DNA of 64,000 bases from Neomicrococcus lactis (GTDB taxonomy: Bacteria > Actinomycetota > Actinomycetes > Actinomycetales > Micrococcaceae). Location of the stretch: assembly GCF_014200305.1 (NCBI RefSeq), contig NZ_JACHBL010000001.1:496001-560000 (forward strand). Reading direction: 5' to 3'. Positions 34,666 through 46,725 of the stretch are shown piece by piece. Each line of letters starts with the position of its first letter. Position 1 is the first letter of the stretch. A program made the translations under genes and the position numbers. The notes below the pieces were generated by a model. The model made no database searches. It saw only the letters and a program-made list of their open reading frames with translations, and was not told the DNA's origin.

Positions 34666-36309
34666 GTGACTCCAGAAGAACTCTCTCTTGCCATTCGTTC
34701 CGTCCTCGAAAAGCTTGTCTCACAGGGCACTATTGCCGTTGAGCTGCCGGAAGAGATTCGCGTAGAGCGACCTAAGAGCCGAGAGCACGGAGACTGGGCA
34801 ACCAACATCGCCCTCCAGCTGGGCAAAAAAGCTGGCATGAACCCGCGCGCTTTCGCAGAGCTCGTGCAGGGCGAACTTACTAACGTTGCCGGCGTTGACT
34901 CGGTAGAAATCGCGGGCCCTGGCTTCTTGAACATTCGTCTTGCCGCTGGCGCTGCCGGTGAACTCGCAAAGACCATCCTCGAGGCCGGCGACGCTTACGG
35001 CACCGGCGAAACCCTCAAGGGTCAGCGCATCAACCTCGAATTCGTGTCCGCTAACCCCACCGGCCCCATCCACCTCGGCGGCACACGTTGGGCTGCCGTC
35101 GGCGATTCGCTGGCACGCATGCTCTCAGCACAGGGCGCAGACGTCACTCGCGAGTACTACTTCAACGACCACGGCAACCAGATTGACCGTTTCGCGCGCT
35201 CGCTGCTCGCTAGCGCCAAGGGTGAGCCAGCTCCAGAAGACGGCTACGGCGGACAGTACATTCATGACATTGCTGCTGCCGTGACGGAGCAGATGCCGAA
35301 CATTCTCGAAGCCGAAGACCCGCAGGAAGAATTTCGTGCACGCGGCGTGGAGTTGATGTTCGGCGAGATCCGTAAGTCCCTCCACGAATTCGGTGTGGAC
35401 TTTGACGTCTACTTCCACGAGAACTCCCTCTTCGAAGAGGGCGCTGTAGAAAAGGCACTCGAAGAGCTCAAGGGCTCCGAGAAGCTCTACTTCAACGACG
35501 GCGCTTGGTGGCTTCGTTCCACCGAATTCGGCGATGACAAGGACCGCGTGGTCATCAAGTCTGACGGAAACGCTGCCTACATCGGTGGCGATATCGCTTA
35601 CGCGCGCAACAAGTTTGAGCGCGGCTTCACCACGAGCATCTACATGTTGGGTGCTGACCACCACGGATACGTCGCTCGTTTGAAGGCTGCCGCTGCGGCC
35701 CTTGGCTACAACCCGGACGGCATCGAAGTGCTGATCGGTCAGATGGTGAACCTCGTCAAGGACGGCACTCCCGTCCGTATGTCCAAGCGTGCCGGCAACG
35801 TGGTGACGCTTGAGGACTTGGTAGAAATCGTTGGCGTTGACGCGGCTCGCTACTCGCTATCGCGCTACTCCACGGACTCGAACATCGACATCGATCTTGA
35901 CCTGCTTCAGCAACAGACCAACGAGAACCCGGTGTTCTATGTGCAGTACGCACATGCACGTTCCCGTCAGGCTGCTCGCAACGCTGAAGCCGCAGGCGTC
36001 AAGCGCGAAGAGCTCGATGCCACGCAGCTGAACACCGAGCATGACAACGACTTGTTGGCGGCGCTGGCTCAGTACCCTGCCGTCGTTGCCGCGGCCGCTG
36101 ACTTCCGCGAACCGCACCGCGTGGCTCGCTACCTCGAGTCCCTCGCCGGCACCTACCACCGTTGGTACGGAAACAGCCGTATTGCACCGTTGGCTGGCGA
36201 AGAGATCACGAGCCAGAACGAAGCACGCTTGTGGCTCAATGACGCCACAGCCCAGGTTCTCAAGTCCGGCCTGTTCTTGCTGGGCGTTTCCGCTCCGGAA
36301 AGGATGTAA
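34666..36309 (+). CDS. argS: arginyl-tRNA synthetase
   Basis: Class I aminoacyl-tRNA synthetase of 547 residues. The HIGH motif appears as NPTGPIHLGGTR and the KMSKS motif as VRMSKRAGN. It has an N-terminal tRNA-recognition domain (about 1-110) and a C-terminal helical anticodon-binding domain (from about 420, including RYLESLAGTYHRWY). The GTG start has no ribosome binding site but has a -10 box 6 bases upstream. lysA follows after 2 bases. The argS-lysA-hom-thrC order is classic for actinobacteria. Confidence 0.97.
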   Translation: MTPEELSLAIRSVLEKLVSQGTIAVELPEEIRVERPKSREHGDWATNIALQLGKKAGMNPRAFAELVQGELTNVAGVDSVEIAGPGFLNIRLAAGAAGELAKTILEAGDAYGTGETLKGQRINLEFVSANPTGPIHLGGTRWAAVGDSLARMLSAQGADVTREYYFNDHGNQIDRFARSLLASAKGEPAPEDGYGGQYIHDIAAAVTEQMPNILEAEDPQEEFRARGVELMFGEIRKSLHEFGVDFDVYFHENSLFEEGAVEKALEELKGSEKLYFNDGAWWLRSTEFGDDKDRVVIKSDGNAAYIGGDIAYARNKFERGFTTSIYMLGADHHGYVARLKAAAAALGYNPDGIEVLIGQMVNLVKDGTPVRMSKRAGNVVTLEDLVEIVGVDAARYSLSRYSTDSNIDIDLDLLQQQTNENPVFYVQYAHARSRQAARNAEAAGVKREELDATQLNTEHDNDLLAALAQYPAVVAAAADFREPHRVARYLESLAGTYHRWYGNSRIAPLAGEEITSQNEARLWLNDATAQVLKSGLFLLGVSAPERM

Positions 36310-36311
36310 TC

Positions 36312-37763
36312 ATGCCAGCCTCACCTTTGGCTCCGGCCTGGTTGAGCTTCCCGGAGGACGTCAATGCTTTACGTCCCCTTGAGTGGGCCGCTGGGGTTTC
36401 CCGTTCTGAGAACGACGACGCTCTCTCGATTCAGGGAATCAGCGTGACGGACTTGGCGGCTGAGTTCGGGACGCCGCTCTACGTCATGGATGCCGATGAC
36501 TTCCGTGCACGCGCACGCGCATTCAAGAACGCTTTCGACGCAGCCTTCCAGGACATTTGCGGCGGCGTCGACGTCTACTACGCAGGCAAAGCGTTCTTGA
36601 GCTTTGACGTGGCCCGCTGGGTCAAGGATGAAGGCCTGCGCTTGGACACGTGTTCCGGCGGAGAACTCGCTCTTGCATTGCGCGCAGGCCTCGATCCGGA
36701 AAACATTGGCCTCCACGGCAACAACAAGTCCAAGGCAGAGATCACCAAGGCGATCGAGGTTGGACTGGGCCGCATTGTGGTGGACTCCCTTGATGAGCTC
36801 GAGCGCGTCTCGCAGATCGCTGAGCAGCTGGGTAAGCAGGCCAACGTCATGTTGCGCTTGACCCCGGGCGTTCACGCTCACACGCACGAATTCATTGCCA
36901 CCGCGCATGAAGACCAGAAGTTCGGCCTCTCCATGGTGGAAGGCGATCCGCTCCTTGATGGAGCTGGCGAAGTTGAGGGCAAGTCCCCGGCCGCCGTCGC
37001 CGTGAGCCGCGGCCTCAAGGACCCCAACATCAACTTGTTGGGTCTTCACAGCCACATCGGTTCGCAGATTTTCGACACGGACGGATTCGCCCTCGCAGCC
37101 GAGCGCATGGTCACGTTCCTCGGGGCAATGTCGCAAGACCACGGCGTCGTCCTCAAAGAATTGGACCTCGGCGGCGGTTTCGGCATCGCGTACACCGAAC
37201 AGGATGAACCGCGCACTCCCGAGGAATTGGCAACCCAAATGGCGGAGATTGTGAAATCTACGTGCGCCAAAGTGGGAATCGAATCTCCACGGATTTCGAT
37301 TGAGCCAGGCCGTTCCATCGCGGGCCCCAGCACCTTTACGCTTTACGAAATTGGTGTGCGCAAAACCGTGATTGTTGACAGCGAATTGGGCGATTCACCG
37401 CGCCACTATGTATCCGTCGACGGCGGCATGAGCGATAACGCCCGCCCGGTTCTGTACGACGCCGATTACTCGGCAGTGCTCGCGAGCCGAACGTCACAGG
37501 CCGACGCAATAATTTCGCGAGTTGTGGGCAAACACTGCGAAAGTGGAGACATCGTGGTCAAGGATGCATACTTGCCTGCCGATCTCACCGCCGGTGATTT
37601 GCTGGCCGTTCCAGCAACCGGAGCCTACTGTTGGGCGCTTGCGAGTAACTACAACTACTTGGGCCGTCCGGCCGTCGTGGCCGTCAGCGGGGGAGAAGCA
37701 CAGCTGATGATCCGCCGCGAAACAGAAGACGACTTGTTCGATCGTGATTTGGGAGCGAAGTAA
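36312..37763 (+). CDS. lysA: diaminopimelate decarboxylase
   Basis: Last step of lysine synthesis: decarboxylates meso-diaminopimelate, using pyridoxal phosphate. It has 483 residues. The PLP lysine is in VYYAGKAFLSFDVARW; the glycine-rich phosphate site is LDLGGGFGIAY; LLGLHSHIGSQIF and CESGDIV are further family motifs, the last containing the active-site cysteine of the partner subunit. AAAGGA precedes the ATG. It is tightly coupled to argS upstream and hom downstream. Confidence 0.97.
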   Translation: MPASPLAPAWLSFPEDVNALRPLEWAAGVSRSENDDALSIQGISVTDLAAEFGTPLYVMDADDFRARARAFKNAFDAAFQDICGGVDVYYAGKAFLSFDVARWVKDEGLRLDTCSGGELALALRAGLDPENIGLHGNNKSKAEITKAIEVGLGRIVVDSLDELERVSQIAEQLGKQANVMLRLTPGVHAHTHEFIATAHEDQKFGLSMVEGDPLLDGAGEVEGKSPAAVAVSRGLKDPNINLLGLHSHIGSQIFDTDGFALAAERMVTFLGAMSQDHGVVLKELDLGGGFGIAYTEQDEPRTPEELATQMAEIVKSTCAKVGIESPRISIEPGRSIAGPSTFTLYEIGVRKTVIVDSELGDSPRHYVSVDGGMSDNARPVLYDADYSAVLASRTSQADAIISRVVGKHCESGDIVVKDAYLPADLTAGDLLAVPATGAYCWALASNYNYLGRPAVVAVSGGEAQLMIRRETEDDLFDRDLGAK

Positions 37764-37767
37764 ATAC

Positions 37768-39072
37768 GTGAATACCCTCAAAGTCGCCCTCCTCGGTGCC
37801 GGAAATGTCGGCTCGGAAGTGGCTCGCATTCTGCTTGAAGATTCAGAGGTCCTTGCGTCACGAGCGGGTTCACACCTTGAGCTGATTGGTATCGCTGTCC
37901 GCGACACCGAGTCCAAGCGCGCTGAACACATCGGGCACGAGCTTCTCACCACCGACGCCGAGGCGTTGGTTGATCAGGCTGACATCGTCATTGAGCTGAT
38001 CGGCGGCATTGAGCCTGCTGGGTCCCTCGTGGCCCGCGCATTGCGGCGCGGCTCTGTAGTGGTGACCGGTAATAAGGCTTTACTCGCCGAGCGTGGCGCA
38101 GAGTTGTTCCAGCTTGCTCGCGATAACGGTGGTCACTTGGGCTTCGAAGCAGCTGTTGCTGGCGCGATCCCGATCCTTCGCCCGATCAACGAATCGCTCT
38201 CCGGTGACCGCATTACTAAGGTCATGGGCATCGTCAACGGCACCACGAACTTCATCCTCGACGCGATGGATACCACCGGCGCCGACTTTGGAGACGTGCT
38301 CAAGCAGGCTCAGGATTTGGGTTACGCCGAGGCCGACCCTACCGCTGACATTGAGGGGTACGACGCCGCAGCTAAAGCCGCGATTCTAGCGATGCTTTCC
38401 TTCCACGCTGATTTCCGTATCGGCGATGTATTCCGTGAGGGCATCACCTCGATTACGGCCGAAGACGTTGACGCAGCCAAGGACGCCGGATTTGTCATCA
38501 AGCTCTTGGCGATCGCTGAACGCTTGGACAACGGCGTCGCGATGCGCGTCCACCCAACCCTTATTCCTCGTGAGCACCCGCTCGGTGCTGTTCATGGCGC
38601 GTTCAATGCTGTGTTCGTTGAGGCGGACAACGCGGGCGAGCTCATGTTCTACGGTCAGGGTGCTGGCGGACGTCCTACGGCTTCTGCAGTCATGGGTGAC
38701 TTGGTCTCTGCCGTTCGCCGACTGACCCGAGGCATCGGCGCTGCAAAGGATGCGGACGCAGCCGTTGAAGTCAACCAGTCCAACATCAAGGCGCTCGGCA
38801 TCGAGAACGTTCTCACCAGCTACTGCATTGGACTGACCGTGACGGACCGTCCAGGCGTGCTGTCTCGCATTGCCGCGATCTTCGCTGACAACGGCGTCTC
38901 TATTGAACAGATGCGCCAGACCCGCGGATTTGCTGAGGATGATCAGGCGTCGATCCTGCGCATCATCACGCACCGTGGCTCCGAGCAGGCTTTGGCCAAG
39001 ACGGTAGAAAGCATTCGCGAACTCGACGTAGTTTCGCACGTAAATTCTGTCCTCCGAGTAGAAGGAAACTAA
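37768..39072 (+). CDS. hom: homoserine dehydrogenase
   Basis: Reduces aspartate semialdehyde to homoserine, the branch point to threonine and methionine. It has 434 residues from the GTG at 37768, chosen because GGGAGCGAAG precedes it and the protein then begins [18 protein letters not shown], the NAD(P)-binding motif. Catalytic-domain landmarks are [20 protein letters not shown] and [21 protein letters not shown]-terminal ACT domain ([19 protein letters not shown]) is the usual site of threonine feedback. Confidence 0.97.
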   Translation: MNTLKVALLGAGNVGSEVARILLEDSEVLASRAGSHLELIGIAVRDTESKRAEHIGHELLTTDAEALVDQADIVIELIGGIEPAGSLVARALRRGSVVVTGNKALLAERGAELFQLARDNGGHLGFEAAVAGAIPILRPINESLSGDRITKVMGIVNGTTNFILDAMDTTGADFGDVLKQAQDLGYAEADPTADIEGYDAAAKAAILAMLSFHADFRIGDVFREGITSITAEDVDAAKDAGFVIKLLAIAERLDNGVAMRVHPTLIPREHPLGAVHGAFNAVFVEADNAGELMFYGQGAGGRPTASAVMGDLVSAVRRLTRGIGAAKDADAAVEVNQSNIKALGIENVLTSYCIGLTVTDRPGVLSRIAAIFADNGVSIEQMRQTRGFAEDDQASILRIITHRGSEQALAKTVESIRELDVVSHVNSVLRVEGN

Positions 39073-39076
39073 GCGC

Positions 39077-40177
39077 ATGGCACATCAGTGGCGCGGCGTC
39101 ATCAACGAATACGCGGAACGTCTTCCCGTTGATAGCGACACCAAAGTCATCACCTTGGGTGAAGGTGGCACTCCACTTGTATTCGCCCCAGCGTTGTCTG
39201 AACTGACCGGCAACAAGGTGTACCTCAAGGTTGAGGGCATGAACCCTACCGGTTCCTTCAAGGACCGTGGCATGACCATGGCTATGACGGCCGCCGTGCA
39301 GGCCGGTGCGCAGGCAGTTGTGTGTGCATCGACCGGAAACACCTCGGCTTCCGCCGCTGCATACGCAACGCAGGCTGGCCTGAAGTGCGCCGTGTTGGTT
39401 CCGGACGGACGCATTGCGATGGGCAAGCTGAGCCAGGCTATTGCGCACGGCGCCGAGATCTTGCAGGTTGAAGGCAACTTCGACGACTGCCTTGACATCG
39501 CCCGCAAGCTCTCCGAGTACTACCCGGTCTTCCTCGTAAACTCCGTCAACCCTGCTCGTATTCAGGGCCAGAAGACGGCCGCGTTTGAAATCGTGGACGC
39601 CCTCGGCGATGCCCCTGATTTCCACGTCCTTCCTGTCGGTAACGCAGGAAACATCACGGCTTACTGGAAGGGCTACACCGAGTACAGCCAGCCGTACGAT
39701 TCTCCAACCAACGGCACTTTGCCAGCCGTTTCCACGAAGCGCCCCATCATGTGGGGCTTCCAGGCTGCAGGCGCTGCTCCTTTCGTTGCGGGTCACCCGA
39801 TCACCGATCCTGAGACCATTGCTACCGCTATCCGCATTGGCAACCCTGCTTCGTGGGATTCGGCGATCGCAGCACGCGACGAGTCCGGCGGACTCATCGA
39901 CGCTGTCACGGACGAAGAGATCTTGGAAGCACACCGTTGGTTGTCTTCGAAGGAAGGCGTCTTCGTGGAGCCTGGCTCCGCTGCGGGCGTTGCCGGCTTG
40001 ATCAAGTACCACCGCGCGGGCAAGGCCCCAACGGGCGCAACCATCGCCATCACGGTAACGGGTCACGGCTTGAAGGATCCGCAGTGGGCACTCAAGGGTG
40101 CCGACGGCGAAGAGGTTCAGCCCACTAAGGTCGGCGCTGACGTGCTCTCCGCTGCCAAGGTGCTCGGCCTGGCCTAG
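39077..40177 (+). CDS. thrC: threonine synthase
   Basis: Converts O-phosphohomoserine to threonine with pyridoxal phosphate. It has 366 residues. The PLP lysine is in [15 protein letters not shown], and the phosphate-binding loop is [14 protein letters not shown]. The ATG follows AAGGAAAC, 4 bases after hom, so hom and thrC are co-transcribed. A terminator separates it from thrB, unlike the contiguous hom-thrC-thrB layout of some relatives. Confidence 0.96.
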   Translation: MAHQWRGVINEYAERLPVDSDTKVITLGEGGTPLVFAPALSELTGNKVYLKVEGMNPTGSFKDRGMTMAMTAAVQAGAQAVVCASTGNTSASAAAYATQAGLKCAVLVPDGRIAMGKLSQAIAHGAEILQVEGNFDDCLDIARKLSEYYPVFLVNSVNPARIQGQKTAAFEIVDALGDAPDFHVLPVGNAGNITAYWKGYTEYSQPYDSPTNGTLPAVSTKRPIMWGFQAAGAAPFVAGHPITDPETIATAIRIGNPASWDSAIAARDESGGLIDAVTDEEILEAHRWLSSKEGVFVEPGSAAGVAGLIKYHRAGKAPTGATIAITVTGHGLKDPQWALKGADGEEVQPTKVGADVLSAAKVLGLA

Positions 40178-40192
40178 GCCCAACATTCCATA

Positions 40193-40229
40193 GCGTGCCG
40201 GGCCTTCGGGGCTGGCACGCCCATTTTTC
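40193..40229 (+). terminator. terminator after thrC
   Basis: GCGTGCCGGGCC-TTCG-GGGCTGGCACGC stem with a stable TTCG loop followed by ATTTTT. Confidence 0.85.
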
Positions 40230-40265
40230 AACCTCACTCCGCCGAACCCTCGAAACGAAACTTTC

Positions 40266-41216
40266 ATGCAAACTCAAGCGGCGTCGTCGTACGCCTTGCC
40301 AAGAATTGCCAGCGGGCAAACCGTCAGCGTCCGCGTACCCGCAACCAGCGCCAATTTGGGCCCTGGTTTCGATGTCTTGGGCCTTGCGCTGAATGTTCAT
40401 GACGAGATTCGGTTGGAGACAAAGAACGACGACGCCGTTTCGGTTCTCGTTGAAGGCGAAGGTGCGGCTTCGCTTCCGAGTGATGAAACGCATTTGGTGG
40501 CGCGCACGATTCGCGAATTTTGGGCCGCTGAAGGGTGCGAACCCACCGGATTCGTTTTGACCGCGAAGAACGTGATTCCGCATGGTCGGGGAATGGGTTC
40601 CTCCGCCGCAGCCATTGTCTCCGCGCTGTGGGCTGCGAACGCCACACTGCCTGAAGACAAGCAATTGGAACCGGTGGAACTGTTCCAGCGCGCGGCCATT
40701 CTTGAAGGCCATCCTGACAACGTGGCACCAGCCGTTTTCGGTGGTTTGACCATATCTTGGCAAGACGATCTTGAGTCGTTCGGCACGGTTCGCGCCCAGT
40801 TGGATCCGCACTTGGTGCCCGTGCTTTTGGTGCCCGATGTGGAGCTTTCCACGCACCGCGCCCGCGGACTCTTGCCTGCATCCGTCCCTCATTCTGTCGC
40901 GGCAGCTAACGGTGGCCGCGTGGGACTCTTGGTGCACTCGCTGGCCGTGGACCTCTCGTTGCTGCACTTGGCGACGGAAGACGAACTCCACCAGAATTTC
41001 CGTGCCGAAGCGATGCCTGACTCAGCAGCAACCATTCGCGAACTCCGTGACGCCGGATACGCCGCAGTGGTGTCCGGTGCTGGCCCCACTGTCATGGTGC
41101 TGTGTTCTTCGCACTCCGTGGCTCAAGAGGTTGCAGATCGCGTTGCGGGCCGCGAAGGTTGGCGTGTCTTATTGACTTCAGTGGACGAAAACGGTGTTAG
41201 AGTAGAAGGGCATTAG
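40266..41216 (+). CDS. thrB: homoserine kinase
   Basis: GHMP-family kinase of 316 residues that phosphorylates homoserine ahead of ThrC. Motifs are VRVPATSANLGPGFDVLGLAL (substrate and fold), the ATP loop GRGMGSSAAAIVSALWA, and AVVSGAGPTVMVL near the C-terminus. No convincing ribosome binding site precedes the ATG. The gene lies after a terminator, so it probably has its own promoter. A short hairpin with T-run follows before rho. Confidence 0.96.
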   Translation: MQTQAASSYALPRIASGQTVSVRVPATSANLGPGFDVLGLALNVHDEIRLETKNDDAVSVLVEGEGAASLPSDETHLVARTIREFWAAEGCEPTGFVLTAKNVIPHGRGMGSSAAAIVSALWAANATLPEDKQLEPVELFQRAAILEGHPDNVAPAVFGGLTISWQDDLESFGTVRAQLDPHLVPVLLVPDVELSTHRARGLLPASVPHSVAAANGGRVGLLVHSLAVDLSLLHLATEDELHQNFRAEAMPDSAATIRELRDAGYAAVVSGAGPTVMVLCSSHSVAQEVADRVAGREGWRVLLTSVDENGVRVEGH

Positions 41217-41351
41217 CGATTTTCTGCTGCTATCCCTAGCTGGCACCGCTTTTGCTCACTCCCAGTGACTGGTTGAGATTTTCCTCAAGCCAACATTGAC
41301 AAATTTGGATGACATCGCCGTGGAGCGACGTGCCAGAACTCAGGGGAGATG

Positions 41352-41370
41352 CGGGTGATGACCCGTTTTT
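41352..41370 (+). terminator. short terminator-like hairpin in thrB-rho interval
   Basis: CGGGT-GATG-ACCCG stem directly followed by TTTTT. It could end thrB transcripts, or act as an attenuator in the rho leader, whose coding start is 88 bases downstream. Confidence 0.5.
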
Positions 41371-41457
41371 AGAATGCTTCACATCTGACGTGGAGCAGCA
41401 TCATTCATAAGCAAATTCATTCTGTCGAATTTGCCTGACGAGGGAGAAGGAACCTTC

Positions 41458-43866
<2,409 letters not shown>

Positions 43867-43873
43867 CGCAATC

Positions 43874-43913
43874 ACTGCCTGAGCCCGCGCACTTGCCGGG
43901 CTCAGGCAGTTTG
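43874..43913 (+). terminator. terminator after rho
   Basis: Perfect ACTGCCTGAGCCCG / CGGGCTCAGGCAGT stem, loop of about 9 bases, then TT. It lies between rho and prfA. Confidence 0.75.
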
Positions 43914-43955
43914 CCGTTAACTCTTGGTAGTCCTTCGAACGAAAGAATTCCCCTC

Positions 43956-45041
43956 ATGTTTGAGTCAGTGCAAAGCCTTCTTGATGAGCACGCAGAACTC
44001 CAAAGGCGCCTCAGCGAGCCCGAGGTGTATGCGGATCCCGCTTTGGCACGTAAGTTGGGTCGCCGCGGCGCCGAGCTGAACGCAATTGTTGATGCATACA
44101 ACAACTGGAAGAACCTTGGCGATGACCTTGAGGCAGCCAGTGAAATGGCCGCTGAAGATCCAGAATTTGCCGCTGAAATGGAAGAGCTCAAAGTCAAGCT
44201 TCCAGCAGCGGAAGAAAAGCTTCGCCGTCTTCTGATCCCGCGCGATCCTAACGATGCGCGGGACGTCATCCTTGAAGTCAAGGGTGGCGAAGGTGGAGAC
44301 GAAGCAGCACTCTTTGCTGCGGACTTGTTGCGCATGTACACCCGTTATGCGGAATCAAAAGGTTGGAAGACCGAAATGATTTCGTACAACGAGTCTGATC
44401 TTGGCGGCTACAAGGACGCGCAGATCGCTATCAAGGGCAACTCGAATGATCCGGCCCAGGGCGTCTACGCACACTTGAAGTATGAGGGCGGCGTGCACCG
44501 CGTCCAGCGCGTGCCAGTCACCGAATCTCAGGGCCGTATTCACACCTCCGCTGCTGGTGTTTTGGTGTTCCCTGAAGTGGATGAGCCTGAAGAGCTGGAG
44601 ATCCACCAGAACGACCTAAAGATTGACGTGTACCGTTCGTCTGGCCCAGGTGGTCAGTCCGTGAACACCACTGACTCTGCTGTTCGTATCACTCACTTGC
44701 CTACGGGCATTGTGGTGGCGATGCAGAACGAGAAGTCGCAGATTCAGAACCGTGAAGCCGCCATGCGCGTGCTTCGTTCTCGCTTGCTCGCGTGGCAGCA
44801 GGAGCAGATCGACGCTGAAAACGCGGCGGTCCGTAACTCGCAGGTTCGTACCATGGACCGTTCCGAGCGCATCCGCACGTACAACTACCCGGAAAACCGC
44901 ATTGCCGATCACCGCACGGGCTACAAGGCCTACAACCTTGATGCCGTAATGAACGGCGAGTTGGAGCCGGTGGTTCAGTCCTGCATCCAGATGGACGAGG
45001 CCGATCGCCTCGAAGCTCTCGGCGACAACACAGACAGCTAA
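43956..45041 (+). CDS. prfA: peptide chain release factor 1
   Basis: Reads UAA and UAG stop codons and triggers peptide release. It has 361 residues from the ATG at 43956 (GAAAG upstream); the frame extends 21 codons further but into the rho terminator. The GGQ motif is in [11 protein letters not shown], and the stop-codon-reading tripeptide region is [14 protein letters not shown]. It is followed 4 bases later by prmC, the enzyme that methylates the GGQ glutamine. Confidence 0.96.
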   Translation: MFESVQSLLDEHAELQRRLSEPEVYADPALARKLGRRGAELNAIVDAYNNWKNLGDDLEAASEMAAEDPEFAAEMEELKVKLPAAEEKLRRLLIPRDPNDARDVILEVKGGEGGDEAALFAADLLRMYTRYAESKGWKTEMISYNESDLGGYKDAQIAIKGNSNDPAQGVYAHLKYEGGVHRVQRVPVTESQGRIHTSAAGVLVFPEVDEPEELEIHQNDLKIDVYRSSGPGGQSVNTTDSAVRITHLPTGIVVAMQNEKSQIQNREAAMRVLRSRLLAWQQEQIDAENAAVRNSQVRTMDRSERIRTYNYPENRIADHRTGYKAYNLDAVMNGELEPVVQSCIQMDEADRLEALGDNTDS

Positions 45042-45045
45042 GTAC

Positions 45046-45918
45046 GTGCCTGAAACAGATCTTGCCGCCGCGCTTGCGTGGGCAGTTTCGTTGCTGGATT
45101 CAGTAGGAATTACGACGCCGCAGCCTGACGCCGAGCTTTTAGCGGCACATACGCTGGGGGAGAGCAGGGGACGCATTAATGCCCTCAAGCTCTCCGGTTT
45201 CCAGTTGGATTCCGAGCAAGTGAGCAGGTTTGAAGACTTGGTACGCGAGCGTGCCCAGCGCATCCCGTTGCAGCACTTGACGGGTAAAGCGCCGTTTCGG
45301 TTTCTTGAACTCGAAGTTGGACCTGGCGCGTTTGTGCCCCGTCCTGAAACTGAAGTAGTCGCTGGCATCGCCATTGACTACCTCATGGACGCTCCAGCCG
45401 GTTTCAAGGTTGTTGACCTAGGAACCGGATCTGGAGCGATCGCGGCGTCTATCGCCGACGAAGTTCCACATGCAGAAGTGACAGCGGTAGAACTATCGCC
45501 ATACGCACTCGCGTGGGCTGAGCGGAACCTCAGCCCGCTGGGAGTGCGACTCATTGCCGGGGATTTCGGAACCGCATTAGAGGGCGAGGAGGCGAGCTTC
45601 GCCGTCGTCATCTCTAATCCGCCTTATATTCCTGTGGGAGCCGTGCCTCAAGACGAAGAAGTTCGTCTGCATGATCCCGAGATGGCGCTCTACGGCGGCA
45701 GCGAAGATGGGCTGAAGTTTCCGCGAATCGTTATGGAACGCGCTGCGGCACTCCTTGAAGACGATGGCTTTTTTGTCATGGAACACGCCGAAGTTCAGGC
45801 CGCAGGAGTTGCCCGAATTCTTGCGAGTACGGGGAACTGGCGCGATATTCAGACGCATCAGGATCTGACTGGACGCGACCGTGCCACGTCAGCGCGCAGA
45901 ACTACGCGTGCGAGATGA
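45046..45918 (+). CDS. prmC: release factor glutamine methyltransferase
   Basis: SAM-dependent methyltransferase that modifies the GGQ glutamine of release factors. It has 290 residues. The SAM motif is VVDLGTGSGAIAASIA, and the catalytic NPPY is in VVISNPPYIPVG. The N-terminal helical domain (about 1-85) contacts the release factor. GTG start, 4 bases after prfA. The C-terminus RDRATSARRTTRAR is the usual basic end. Confidence 0.95.
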   Translation: MPETDLAAALAWAVSLLDSVGITTPQPDAELLAAHTLGESRGRINALKLSGFQLDSEQVSRFEDLVRERAQRIPLQHLTGKAPFRFLELEVGPGAFVPRPETEVVAGIAIDYLMDAPAGFKVVDLGTGSGAIAASIADEVPHAEVTAVELSPYALAWAERNLSPLGVRLIAGDFGTALEGEEASFAVVISNPPYIPVGAVPQDEEVRLHDPEMALYGGSEDGLKFPRIVMERAAALLEDDGFFVMEHAEVQAAGVARILASTGNWRDIQTHQDLTGRDRATSARRTTRAR

Positions 45919-45930
45919 AAGAATGAACTA

Positions 45931-46725
45931 GTGAGCCAATTTTTCGATTGTGAAGATCCGGAGCAGCGTACGGCGGGATTTGAAGCGGCACGGGCCGCAA
46001 TTCTCGCAAAACAATGTGTGGTCATGCCGACCGACACCGTCTACGGTATTGCTGCCGACGCTTTTTCGCCGCAAGCAGTGGCAACGCTTTTGGCTGCAAA
46101 GGGACGCGGACGCAATATGCCGCCGCCAGTCCTCATTCCGCAGGTTTCTACCATGCAGGGACTCGCTCGCGATATCCCTGAAGCTGTCGAAAAAGTTGTT
46201 GGTGAGCTGTGGCCTGGCCCGCTTACCGTCATTTTGCATGCCCAGCCGTCCTTGACCTGGGATTTAGGGGAGACGAAGGGAACTGTAGCTCTGCGCGTTC
46301 CTGACGATGCCCTTGCGCTCGAACTTCTTGCCGTCACCGGACCGCTTGCCGTCTCTTCGGCGAACCGCTCAGGTCAGCCAGCGGGAACCACCGCCGCCGA
46401 AGCTCGAGACATGCTCGTGGAGTCCGTTGAGGTTTATCTCGAAGACGGAAAGCGTCCACTCACCACGGATCCTTTCGCCGGCGAAGCGCTGCCATCCACG
46501 ATTGTTGACTACACCTCCGAGGTGCCTACAGTTGTGCGACTCGGCGCGGTTTCCCTCGAACTGCTCCAAGAGCTCGATCCGGCTATTCGGATGCCGGAGG
46601 CCGAGGTTGAAGAAGAGGCCGAAGCAGATGCTGAAGTTGAGGAAGAGACCCAAGCAGATGCTGAAGCTGTAGCCGAGGCTGGCACCGAAACCAAGCACCA
46701 GGAGAGCACTACCGGGACCTCATGA
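45931..46725 (+). CDS. threonylcarbamoyl-AMP synthase (Sua5/YrdC) with acidic tail
   Basis: Makes threonylcarbamoyl-AMP for the t6A modification of tRNAs that read ANN codons. It has 264 residues, GTG start. The YrdC fold motifs are VMPTDTVYGIAADAFSP and the lysine/arginine-rich LLAAKGRGRNMPPPVLI. LAVSSANRSGQPAGTTAAEA is the conserved second half. After about residue 215 the protein becomes an acidic tail, including two near-identical 10-residue units (EVEEEAEADA, EVEEETQADA). Its last 4 bases overlap wecA. Confidence 0.93.
   Translation: MSQFFDCEDPEQRTAGFEAARAAILAKQCVVMPTDTVYGIAADAFSPQAVATLLAAKGRGRNMPPPVLIPQVSTMQGLARDIPEAVEKVVGELWPGPLTVILHAQPSLTWDLGETKGTVALRVPDDALALELLAVTGPLAVSSANRSGQPAGTTAAEARDMLVESVEVYLEDGKRPLTTDPFAGEALPSTIVDYTSEVPTVVRLGAVSLELLQELDPAIRMPEAEVEEEAEADAEVEEETQADAEAVAEAGTETKHQESTTGTS
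46603..46662 (+). repeat. two-copy 30-bp tandem repeat in sua5 tail
   Basis: Units 46603-46632 and 46633-46662 differ at five bases and encode EVEEEAEADA and EVEEETQADA. Probably a recent in-frame duplication. Confidence 0.75.
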
